64,000 bases of DNA, from NCBI GenBank assembly GCA_020639075.1, contig JACKHI010000001.1, positions 2,232,001 through 2,296,000 on the forward strand, given 5' to 3'. Within the stretch, counting starts at the first letter, position 1, and each line of letters opens with the position of its first letter. Positions 34,669 to 42,322 of the stretch are shown here, one piece after another. Below the pieces are notes generated by a model. The model ran no database searches and was not told the DNA's origin. It saw nothing but the letters and a program-made list of their open reading frames with translations. The translations under genes were made by a program, and so were the position numbers. The stretch is from Phycisphaerales bacterium. GTDB taxonomy: Bacteria > Planctomycetota > Phycisphaerae > UBA1845 > UTPLA1.

Positions 34669-37212
34669 ATGTCTTTGCGATCGCTGCGACAGATTCAAGG
34701 CGTGTTTCTCGAAGTCTCCAGCATGCCGAGCGACCAACAGCCGGAAGCGATCGAGCGCCTCTGCGGGTCCGACTTGGAATTGCGCCGAGAAGTCCTGTCC
34801 CTGCTTCGTCATGCGAATCCACCGGACGGGTTCCTGGCCGAACCGATCCTCGGCGCATCGATGGTGGGCGCACATGTCGGCACTATAGATGATGCCCTCA
34901 TCGGGACGCGCGTGGGGCCCTATCAAATCGAGAGCCGGCTCGGCGCCGGGGGAATGGCCCGCGTTTACCTGGCAAAACGCGCGGACGGCGAATTCGACAA
35001 AAGTGTGGCCATCAAGATTGTGAGAATAGGCCTCGAGACAGACGACGTGATTCGCCGGTTTCGCGAAGAGCGCAACACGCTGGCGACATTGAATCACCCC
35101 AGCATCGCGTGCCTCCACGATGGCGGCGTCCTGCCGGACGGTCGCCCCTACCTTGTCATGGAGCACGTGCACGGTGTGCCGATTCATCAATACTGCGACG
35201 AGCATCAACTCGACACGAGGGCTCGACTTCGCCTGTTTCTAAAACTCTGCGAGCCCGTTCGCGTCGCACATCACAACCTGATTGTCCATCGGGATCTGAA
35301 ACCCGCGAACATCCTGATTACCGCCGAGGGTATCCCTAAACTCCTCGACTTCGGAATCGCCAAGATGATCGGCGACGCTCGCTCCGGATACACGACACAA
35401 CGGCACGAGCGCCGGTTCACGCCAGAATACGCAAGCCCGGAACAGGTTCGCGGCGATCCGCTCTCGACGGCCACCGACATCTACTCGCTCGGCGTAATTC
35501 TCTACGAACTGCTGACCGGGCGCCGTCCGTACAAGTTCGACACATTGACGACGGAAGAAATCCTGCGCGAATTCGAGACCACCGAGCCCGCGCCACCGAG
35601 CGTGATCGTCCGCACGCGGATCGCGACGAGCGCCGAAGGGGCCGAGACCTCGGCCCGGCAATCACACGGACCCACAACACACGTGGCGGAAGACTCGCCC
35701 GAACGTCTCAGTCGGCGTCTGTCCGGCGACCTGGATGTCATAGTTCTCAAGGCCATGCATCGCGACCCGGCGCGACGGTACTCGACAGTCGAACAGTTCG
35801 CGGCGGACATCGAGCGCCATCTGAACGGACATCCGGTCCTCGCCCGCCCCGATTCCGCAACGTATCGATTCAGGAAGTTTGTCGGGCGCCATCCAATCGC
35901 AACGATCAGCGTCACGGTTCTGACACTGGCGGTCTTTGCCGTCCTCTTTGTCGTGCAGTGGGCCGGCTCCGTCGCACGTGATGAGCGCGATGCCGCGCAA
36001 CTCGCGCGCGACCAGGCCACGGAGACGGCGAACCTCCTCGAGTTTGTCCTGACTTCTGCCAATCCGCGATTCGACGGTCCCGATACGAAGGTACGCGACG
36101 TTCTGGAGTCGGCATCGCTGGCCGTCGCGGATATGGAATCGGAGCGACCATTGCTCGCCGCCAGCGTTCGCGGCACGATCGGCCGCACGTATCTCGCGCT
36201 GGGCATGCTCGACGAAGCGGAGCGCAACATCCATTGGGCACGCGACACGCGAAGACAACGACTCGATTCGGACCATCCCGATTTGGACGAGAGCAATCAC
36301 GCCTATTCGATGCTGCTTTATTCCCAAGGCAGGCTCGACGAAGCCGAAGCTCTGCTGCGCGAGATGCTCGATGCTCATATCAAGTCTCACGGCGAACAGG
36401 ACATTGATACCTCGCGCGTTCTCAATGATCTCGGCGTCGTGCTTCGCCGGCAGGGCAAGCAGAATGAGGCCCATGAATGCCTGCAGCGCGCGCTGGACAT
36501 CCGACGCAGCCATTGGGGCGAAAACAGCCTGGACGTCGCGGAAACGCTGAACAACCTCGCCATCCTGATGTTTCAGAATGGGCAACTCCCGGAAGCCGAA
36601 ACCGCGCTTCGCGAAGTCATCGATATCCGAAAGGGGGAGCTTCACGAGGATCATGCGCTCGTCGCCCAATCCATGGGAAACCTGGCGACGGTTCTGCAGG
36701 CGCGCGGCGATCTGGACGCGGCTGAGGCCATGTTTCGAGAGGTCATCGCGTTCGGGCGGCGCGCCTACGGACCCGAGCATCCGGCGCTCGCAACCGATCT
36801 GTCTAACTTCGGCAGGATGCTGACGGTCATGAATCGATGCGAGGACGCCACTTCGTTATTTCGCGAGTCGCTCGACATCCGTCGCACCAGGTACCCCGAA
36901 GGACACCCCCTGATTGTGGACAACACCGCGGACCTGGGACGCTGCCTGGCGCGCATCGGGCGTCTGAACGAAGCCGAGCCGCTGCTGAACGAGGCGCTCC
37001 ATTCAATCGTCGCGGACCCGTCGCCCGACAGTGGCGCGGCGCTGGCTTCCCGCGACCCGATGGCCGCCCGGCTGCTGCGTATTGTCGCCGCCGAGCTGGA
37101 AGCGGTTTACGCCGCGACCAATCGGCCGGACGACGCCTCGCGAATGCACGAACTCGTTGACGCCATCGTCTCTGCGACACAAGCCGGCAATAACAGCGGG
37201 CAGTCAGAGTAG
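34669..37212 (+). CDS. Ser/Thr protein kinase with C-terminal TPR repeats
   Basis: An 847-residue membrane kinase. The kinase domain (about 84-390) has the loop LGAGGMARVY, Lys116, HRDLKPAN (207-214) and DFG (227-229), so it appears catalytically complete. One transmembrane helix is at about 411-432. The C-terminal part is a run of about six kinesin-light-chain-like TPR repeats (for example GRLDEAEALLREMLDAHIK, ETLNNLAILMFQNGQLPEAE) that probably bind other proteins. It follows the ECF sigma gene with one base between stop and start. Likely role: sensing and signalling to that sigma factor; substrates are not known. Confidence 0.92.
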   Translation: MSLRSLRQIQGVFLEVSSMPSDQQPEAIERLCGSDLELRREVLSLLRHANPPDGFLAEPILGASMVGAHVGTIDDALIGTRVGPYQIESRLGAGGMARVYLAKRADGEFDKSVAIKIVRIGLETDDVIRRFREERNTLATLNHPSIACLHDGGVLPDGRPYLVMEHVHGVPIHQYCDEHQLDTRARLRLFLKLCEPVRVAHHNLIVHRDLKPANILITAEGIPKLLDFGIAKMIGDARSGYTTQRHERRFTPEYASPEQVRGDPLSTATDIYSLGVILYELLTGRRPYKFDTLTTEEILREFETTEPAPPSVIVRTRIATSAEGAETSARQSHGPTTHVAEDSPERLSRRLSGDLDVIVLKAMHRDPARRYSTVEQFAADIERHLNGHPVLARPDSATYRFRKFVGRHPIATISVTVLTLAVFAVLFVVQWAGSVARDERDAAQLARDQATETANLLEFVLTSANPRFDGPDTKVRDVLESASLAVADMESERPLLAASVRGTIGRTYLALGMLDEAERNIHWARDTRRQRLDSDHPDLDESNHAYSMLLYSQGRLDEAEALLREMLDAHIKSHGEQDIDTSRVLNDLGVVLRRQGKQNEAHECLQRALDIRRSHWGENSLDVAETLNNLAILMFQNGQLPEAETALREVIDIRKGELHEDHALVAQSMGNLATVLQARGDLDAAEAMFREVIAFGRRAYGPEHPALATDLSNFGRMLTVMNRCEDATSLFRESLDIRRTRYPEGHPLIVDNTADLGRCLARIGRLNEAEPLLNEALHSIVADPSPDSGAALASRDPMAARLLRIVAAELEAVYAATNRPDDASRMHELVDAIVSATQAGNNSGQSE

Positions 37213-37274
37213 TTCGGCGGAATCCCCGCAACTGAGGCGGCGGCAATCGCCCGGTTCACCGCCGATCGTGTGGT

Positions 37275-38147
37275 CTAAGAAGGCAACGGTTCGGTCGCCT
37301 CAATCCACGCCTCCGGCGGCATCACGCCGCCCGCTGCGAGCATTCCCCCGACAATTGCGCTCGTTGTGTCGCGATCGCCCCTGCCTTCGACGCACCTCCA
37401 GAGCGCGGCTTCGTAGTCGTCCAGCGAATGAAAAGCGATCCACAGCGTGAACGGCACCGTATCCCACGCGAGCACCGCGTCGCCGCTGCCGAGCAGCCCG
37501 ACCGCCTCCTCGATCGACGCTTCGGGCGACAGGTTTCTCGCCTTGTCGATCATGCATCGGACCGTGGTATCGGCGAGGCGCGAAATCACACCGTCGAACA
37601 GCGCATCGGGATCATTGACTCCACCAGCAATCAAATTCGCGGCGACAGCAACGGCAATCGCGCCATCAATTCCATCGGGATTGAAATGCGTTACCTCGCT
37701 ACTCAGCCGGGCCTGTTCTGCGGCAATGTCGGGATCGCCAGCGAAGAATGCGCCGAGCGGCGCAACGCGCATCGCGCTGCCGTTGCCCATGGAGCCGGTC
37801 CCCTCAAACATCCGCGGCGCCTTGTCGCGCCAGTCGTCGCCTTCGTGGATCGACTTAAGCAATCTCATGGCGCCCCAGCCATAACCGCGGTCGGGTTCAG
37901 CGACGTATCGATCTACGAACCGTTTCGAAAGACGATCCTGGTCGATCTCGCCCCCCTCTGCCAACTCGGCGACGATTTCGATGGCCATGGCGGTATCATC
38001 CGTCCAGCGCCAGGGCGCTTCGGGGGGCGTCTTGTATTGCAACCAGAAGATGCTTCGACCCGAGAAGAACTGCTGGCCGAAGCCATCGCCAACGGAGAGA
38101 CCGAGCAGGCTGCGACGGGCGAGTTGGAGTCGGGCTTCAAAGTCCAT
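37275..38147 (-). CDS. ADP-ribosylglycohydrolase family protein
   Basis: A 290-residue DraG/ARH-type hydrolase expected to remove ADP-ribose from a modified protein or metabolite. The metal-binding motif WTDDTAMA (48-55) and the C-terminal GDRDTTSAIVGGM (Asp258 and Asp260) provide the Mg-coordinating acids. GAGGAG stands well before the ATG at 38147. No ADP-ribosyltransferase gene is adjacent. Immediately upstream lies a small island with palindromic repeats, a truncated gene and an orphan gene, so it may border or belong to an accessory region. Confidence 0.92.
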   Translation of the reverse strand: MDFEARLQLARRSLLGLSVGDGFGQQFFSGRSIFWLQYKTPPEAPWRWTDDTAMAIEIVAELAEGGEIDQDRLSKRFVDRYVAEPDRGYGWGAMRLLKSIHEGDDWRDKAPRMFEGTGSMGNGSAMRVAPLGAFFAGDPDIAAEQARLSSEVTHFNPDGIDGAIAVAVAANLIAGGVNDPDALFDGVISRLADTTVRCMIDKARNLSPEASIEEAVGLLGSGDAVLAWDTVPFTLWIAFHSLDDYEAALWRCVEGRGDRDTTSAIVGGMLAAGGVMPPEAWIEATEPLPS

Positions 38148-38189
38148 CGACGTCGTTTCTCCTCAGGCCATTCGACAACACGCTGTCTC

Positions 38190-38236
38190 GCGGGTGCCAT
38201 GCCGACGCCCAACGTCGGCATGCCTTCGCTGGTTGA
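38190..38236 (+). repeat. Partial palindromic element of the GGGTGCCATG family
   Basis: It begins with GCGGGTGCCATGC, the same 13-mer that opens the two full repeats nearby (38868, and with one change 38237). It contains a hairpin ATGCCGACG/CGTCGGCAT (38199-38207 with 38213-38221). It directly abuts the full copy at 38237, so it is probably a related or partial unit. Confidence 0.6.
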
Positions 38237-38362
38237 GCGGGTGCCACGCTCCCCCTCCGTGGGGAGCATGTAGTCGGCGGCTGAATCGTCATGAGACCGC
38301 GCGATACACGCAGCGGTGGTTGGTCATCGCATGCTTGCCTTTGAGGGCAAGCATGGCACCCG
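38237..38362 (+). repeat. 126-bp REP/MITE-like palindromic repeat, copy 1
   Basis: About 90% identical to the copy at 38868-38993. It has terminal inverted repeats (GCGGGTGCCACGC at the left, GCATGGCACCCG at the right) and two inner hairpins, CTCCCC/GGGGAG and GCATGCTTGCC/GGCAAGCATGC. It carries no transposase. Its right end forms the C-terminal codons of the short minus-strand ORF 38289-38420, which suggests insertion into or near a former gene. Confidence 0.8.
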
Positions 38363-38420
38363 GCAATTCGCGTCCAAACTTGTCGTGGTCGAGAACAAAT
38401 GCCTTGTAGATCACGGACAT
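38289..38420 (-). pseudogene. Short ORF probably truncated by the palindromic repeat
   Basis: The ATG at 38420 has an excellent GAGGAG seven bases upstream, and the first 21 or so codons (MSVIYKAFVLDHDKFGRELP) look like genuine protein. From there the frame enters repeat copy 1 and soon stops, giving only 43 residues. The simplest reading is a real gene whose downstream part was lost when the repeat inserted. A genuine 43-residue peptide that uses the repeat for its C-terminus cannot be excluded. Confidence 0.5.
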
Positions 38421-38505
38421 TTCGTTACTCCTCAGGCATCCTGAGAGATACAATGAAACGCGAGAAGGCAATTGCGGTCAAAGCGCTTTTTTGAGCGAGA
38501 ATCTA

Positions 38506-38835
38506 ATGCGCGTACGAAGCGTTGGGGACAGCTTGAGAGCTTCACTTATCACTGGACCCACTCACAACTTGCTTGGGTTGGAGATTCGCGACAATTACGG
38601 TTACGGACACGCAGTTGAAGTCATCGATCTGTGTCGAGCGGAGGGTGCTCCCACAACCGTTTCGGCTGAAGATGTCAAACTGTGGGTATTGAAGGCGTTT
38701 GATGAACTCGATATTCCGCCGCAGCACAAACCGGTCGTAACGCGAATCGAGTATTGCCGCGACGATTCGCGTTATCCGTCGGCATACGAGCGCCTCGTCG
38801 CAATCATAGTCAACCACTACATCTCAACGAAGTAG
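38506..38835 (+). CDS. Orphan hypothetical protein flanked by direct repeats
   Basis: A 109-residue protein from the ATG at 38506; a TTG at 38491 is the alternative. There is no good Shine-Dalgarno sequence. Composition is protein-like and soluble (LGLEIRDNYGYGHAVEVIDL, YPSAYERLVAIIVNHY). I recognise no family. It is bracketed by two direct copies of a 126-bp palindromic repeat (38237-38362 and 38868-38993), a cassette-like arrangement. GC content appears lower than in its neighbours, which hints at separate origin. A toxin, immunity or regulatory function is possible but unsupported. Confidence 0.6.
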   Translation: MRVRSVGDSLRASLITGPTHNLLGLEIRDNYGYGHAVEVIDLCRAEGAPTTVSAEDVKLWVLKAFDELDIPPQHKPVVTRIEYCRDDSRYPSAYERLVAIIVNHYISTK

Positions 38836-38867
38836 AACTGATTCTGTCCACCGACAATAAAGGGAAC

Positions 38868-38993
38868 GCGGGTGCCATGCTCCCCCTTCAAGGGGAGCAT
38901 GTAGTCGGCGGCTGAATCGTCAGTGCACCGCGCGATACACGCGGCGGTGGTTGGTACTCGCATGCTTGCCTTTGAGGGCAAGCATGGCACCCG
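38868..38993 (+). repeat. 126-bp REP/MITE-like palindromic repeat, copy 2
   Basis: The second full copy, in direct orientation to the one at 38237 and of identical length. Its outer 13-mers GCGGGTGCCATGC and GCATGGCACCCGC (to 38995) are perfect inverted repeats. Inner hairpins are GCTCCCC/GGGGAGC and GCATGCTTGCC/GGCAAGCATGC. It lies 32 bp after the stop of the orphan gene. Confidence 0.8.
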
Positions 38994-39015
38994 CGCACTC
39001 ACCAGTCGCCCCATG

Positions 39016-39055
39016 CCACTCGCCACTCGCCACTCGCGACTCGCGACTCGCAACT
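39016..39055 (+). repeat. 7-bp tandem repeat
   Basis: Three copies of CCACTCG are followed by two of CGACTCG and a partial unit, between palindromic repeat copy 2 and the end of asnS. Simple slippage-type repeat; no function is suggested. Confidence 0.7.
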
Positions 39056-39097
39056 TCGGACTTTGCCGCAGAAGAACGCCACCGATCGCCAGGAGGC

Positions 39098-40600
39098 TCA
39101 CGGATAAAACCTCCCCATCATCCTTGGGAACGGTATCGTCTCCCGAATGTGCTTCAGCCCGCACATCCACGCGATCGTTCGCTCCACGCCGAGGCCAAAC
39201 CCGCCGTGCGGTACGCTGCCGTACTTGCGCAAGTCGAGATACCACGCGTAGTCGGCCGGGTCCAGCTCGTGTCGGTTGATCTGTGCCATCAGCTCGTCAT
39301 AGCTGTCTTCTCGCTGTGAACCACCGATGATTTCGCCGTAGCCCTGCGGCGCTAGCAGGTCGAAGTTGTTGCAGATGCGATCGTCCTGCTCGTTCTTCTT
39401 CATGTAGAAGGCCTTCACGTCGCGCGGGTAGTGCGTGACGAACGTCGGCCGATCGTGCAGGCGGCTGATGATCGTTTCGTCGCTGCCGCCGAGGTCCTTG
39501 CCCCATTGGAAGTTCGCGGCCAGATCCATGTGGTGCGGAATGTTCTTCACTTCCTCTTCGAGATCGCCCAATTCCTCGCGATGCTCGGCGAGTTCGGCGA
39601 CGAGCTTGTCCTTCTGCCACTGCTTGACGCCCTGCGCCTCGGACTGCTTGTCCTTCTCCTCGATCGCCTTCTTCAACTCATCAATGCGGGCGTTTTTGGT
39701 TTCCAGGTCGTTCTGCAGCAGGTCCTTCGCCTTGCTACTGTGCAAGAGGTCGGCGGCTTCGGAATATGTCAATCGATAGAACGGCTTCTGGATTGCCTCC
39801 AGGCTCGCGATGTCGCGACCGAGGAACTCGAGATCCTCGCGATGGTCCTTCAGCACGCGCTGCACGATCGCGTGAACGAAATCCTCTGCCACCGCGATGA
39901 CATCGTCGAGCTCCGCGTATGCGATCTCCGGCTCGACCATCCAGAATTCCGTCAAGTGACGCCGCGTCTTGGATTTCTCCGCTCGGAACGTCGGACCGAA
40001 GCAGTAGACCTTGCCGAACGCCATGCACGCCGTTTCGACGTAGAGCTGCCCCGTCTGCGCCATATAGACCGGCTCGCCGAAGTAGTCGACTTCGAACAGC
40101 GTCTGGGCGCCCTCGCCCGCCGCCGGTGCGAAGATCGGCGTATCGATCAGCGTGAAGCCGTTGCGATTGAAGTAGCTGCGAATCTCGTCGATGACACTCG
40201 CGCGGACGCGGAGAATGTGCCACTGGCGGCGGCTGCGGAAATGCAGGTGCCGGTTCTTGAAAAGGAAGTCGATGCCGTGGGGCTTGGGCGTGATCGGGAA
40301 GTCCGTCGATTCGCCGACGACTTCGAGCCCCGAAACGTCAATCTCGTGACCCCCGATCTGCTTCTCATTGGCCCGGACGAGGCCCGTGACTTTCACGGCG
40401 CTTTCCTGGCCCAGGCGCCTCGACTGCTCGAAGAAACTCTCCGTCTCCGGCGATTTGGCGACGACGCACTGGCAAAGGCCTGTCCCATCCCGAATCACGA
40501 GAAAGGCGATCTTGCCGGAATCCCGACGGTTGTAGAGCCAGCCTCGCAATGTGACCGTGTCGCCGACGTGCTTCGATAAGTCTTTGATATGGCAGTACAT
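39098..40600 (-). CDS. asnS: Asparaginyl-tRNA synthetase with coiled-coil insertion
   Basis: A 500-residue class II synthetase that charges tRNA-Asn. The ATG at 40600 follows GGAAGGG and matches the family start; 24 upstream codons are excluded. An N-terminal OB-fold anticodon domain covers about 1-105. Motif 2 is around FRAEKSKTRRHLTEFWMVEPE's start at 205, and motif 3 is GGFGLGVERTIAWM at about 466-479. Between them, about residues 288-355 form a highly charged, probably coiled-coil insertion (DELKKAIEEKDKQ, ELAEHREELGDLEEEV) absent from typical AsnRS of about 430-466 residues. Short palindromes occur in the 410 bp upstream. Confidence 0.97.
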   Translation of the reverse strand: MYCHIKDLSKHVGDTVTLRGWLYNRRDSGKIAFLVIRDGTGLCQCVVAKSPETESFFEQSRRLGQESAVKVTGLVRANEKQIGGHEIDVSGLEVVGESTDFPITPKPHGIDFLFKNRHLHFRSRRQWHILRVRASVIDEIRSYFNRNGFTLIDTPIFAPAAGEGAQTLFEVDYFGEPVYMAQTGQLYVETACMAFGKVYCFGPTFRAEKSKTRRHLTEFWMVEPEIAYAELDDVIAVAEDFVHAIVQRVLKDHREDLEFLGRDIASLEAIQKPFYRLTYSEAADLLHSSKAKDLLQNDLETKNARIDELKKAIEEKDKQSEAQGVKQWQKDKLVAELAEHREELGDLEEEVKNIPHHMDLAANFQWGKDLGGSDETIISRLHDRPTFVTHYPRDVKAFYMKKNEQDDRICNNFDLLAPQGYGEIIGGSQREDSYDELMAQINRHELDPADYAWYLDLRKYGSVPHGGFGLGVERTIAWMCGLKHIRETIPFPRMMGRFYP

Positions 40601-41010
40601 AACTTCAACCCTTCCGGCAGCTTCCCTGCCGCGCTTTGGCGGGAATGTAACCGCTAGCGGTCGGATTTTCACGGGGTCGCCGGGGGGCCGGGTTCACGAT
40701 CTCTCGGCCGTCCATGTCGCTGCGAGGCAGTTGGATCGGGGCACCCCGAAAATTTTCGGATTTTCTGGCGCAAAACGAAACGCCCTTTTCGGCTTTATTT
40801 GCTGAGAGGAGGCCTCCTCAACGTTGGGACCGAATCGACGGCGCCGGAAGCCTTGCGCTTCCGGTGCCCGTCGTTTCGGGTATCAGTCGGGCCACGTGAG
40901 TTCAGTCTGCGCGGAGTGCGGGCGAAGCGACATGCATATGTCGCTCGCCGTCCCGCCCCCCCAGTGGATGCCCTGCGTTCGTGCGTAATCGACGCGGAGG
41001 CAAGCCCCAG
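40601..41010. other. 410-bp asnS upstream region with three palindromes
   Basis: No gene is seen. Perfect palindromes or hairpins are CCGAAAATTTTCGG (40746-40759), GAGGAGGCCTCCTC (40806-40819) and CCGGAAG/CTTCCGG with a seven-base loop (40844-40864). The first could be an operator or part of an upstream promoter element for asnS; the others may be structural repeats or 3'-end signals of the gene ending at 41011. All roles are inferred. Confidence 0.5.
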
Positions 41011-42027
41011 TCAATGCCCAACCACTGTCGGGACCGCCGCCAGCCGAATGCGCATCCTCCACATCAGTTTCGACACGCAGTATCTCATCAACATGCCGAC
41101 GCCCAGAACGTATGCCAACACCGGCACGCCCAGGGAGACGAACAGCGTCCCCGCCCCGCCGCCGAACGACAGCACGCGCAGGACCGACGCATCAAGATTC
41201 ACAATGACGGCAAGCCCGCCGCAGATCGCCGTCATCATCGCCCATCGCAATAGCGCGCCGCCGTATTGAATCCGCAGCAGCCGCCCATCGGCGGGGCGCC
41301 TCGGATCGGGCAAATCGCGGAATGGCCGAACGCCCGACCGCTCAAACGCCGCCTGCATCCGACGCGCCTGAACAATCCAGACCGCAAAGAGCACGTGCAT
41401 CGCGGCCAACAGCAACCCTGACCATGCGACATACCATCGCCAACCCGCATTTTGCGCCAGCATCACGACGGCCGTCATCCCGGCAACGATCGCGACGGCC
41501 GACACCTGCCTGCCCTGCCCCGAGAATATCCGGTTCATCAGCGGGATCAGCAGATGGCGATCATCGTCCGGATCGAAACCGAATGCGCACTCCGGACATC
41601 GCGGTCCGGCCAATCCCTGTATGCAATAGCGGCACATCGCGCAGCGACGACGATATCGCGCGAGGAAGACCATGTGACGGCACAATCGCGCCTCACTCCG
41701 GCGCATGCGCCGCGCAAACGCCCACATTCCGCCGACGGCGATCACGCACGCCGGCGCCAGCGCCCAAGCGGCCCACGACTGCGACCACAACAGCAGAACG
41801 GCCGGTACGAACACAATGAAGTTGGCCAGTTCGGAAATACGTAGATTGAACTTCCAGAGTTGCGTCTTGCCGGCTTCGATCCGGTCAATGCGTTTCTGGC
41901 GCGTCGCGTCGGCTGCGAGGGAGCGCCGTTTTGGCTGGTTGTCGCCTGCCGGGGGCAGCGATCCGTGCTGACGCGACAAATGAGTCGTTTGTCGATCGGG
42001 CTTTCTTGTTGGTGCGGATGTCGACAA
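41011..42027 (-). CDS. Membrane protein with zinc-ribbon, function unknown
   Basis: About 338 residues, starting at a TTG at 42027 with AGGTGA a few bases upstream; no ATG is available near it. After a basic N-terminus come two hydrophobic segments, then a zinc-ribbon-like CAMCRYCIQGLAGPRCPEC (two CxxC pairs), then several more membrane helices. The zinc ribbon beside membrane segments is common in planctomycete proteins of unknown role. The upstream frame on this strand shows weakly protein-like sequence in another frame, so a frameshift or a longer N-terminus cannot be ruled out. Confidence 0.7.
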   Translation of the reverse strand: MSTSAPTRKPDRQTTHLSRQHGSLPPAGDNQPKRRSLAADATRQKRIDRIEAGKTQLWKFNLRISELANFIVFVPAVLLLWSQSWAAWALAPACVIAVGGMWAFARRMRRSEARLCRHMVFLARYRRRCAMCRYCIQGLAGPRCPECAFGFDPDDDRHLLIPLMNRIFSGQGRQVSAVAIVAGMTAVVMLAQNAGWRWYVAWSGLLLAAMHVLFAVWIVQARRMQAAFERSGVRPFRDLPDPRRPADGRLLRIQYGGALLRWAMMTAICGGLAVIVNLDASVLRVLSFGGGAGTLFVSLGVPVLAYVLGVGMLMRYCVSKLMWRMRIRLAAVPTVVGH

Positions 42028-42322
42028 CGTTCACCTGAATCGCTTAGAGCGCGTTCGAGAAGAACCGAGGCGTCACGTAGTGCCGGAGTTCCGCTGGGAA
42101 CATCGGTCTGACGCCTATGCCGCAATTCAAGCACGATGAATACCAGCGGACGCAATGCGATCCGTCCGAGGATTATCGAACTCGGATCCAGGGGAAAACG
42201 GCCGAACGAGATTTGCGGACGTAATTCGGCGCGAATTCCTTTGACGTGTCGCACGCACATTCATATTGCATCTGATATGCGCCCCGTGCGTTCGCAGTTC
42301 GGATCGCCACAAGCCCGACTTC
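42028..42322. other. Intergenic, 295 bp
   Basis: It separates the amidohydrolase end (42323) from the zinc-ribbon gene start. A minus-strand frame from about 42260 has some protein-like sequence (FPLDPSSIILGRIALRPLVF) but no Shine-Dalgarno sequence and runs out of frame into the next gene. No other structure seen. Confidence 0.4.

Noticed and set aside
34120..35208. 362-codon minus-strand frame
   Set aside because: Antisense across two clear genes (ECF sigma factor and kinase).
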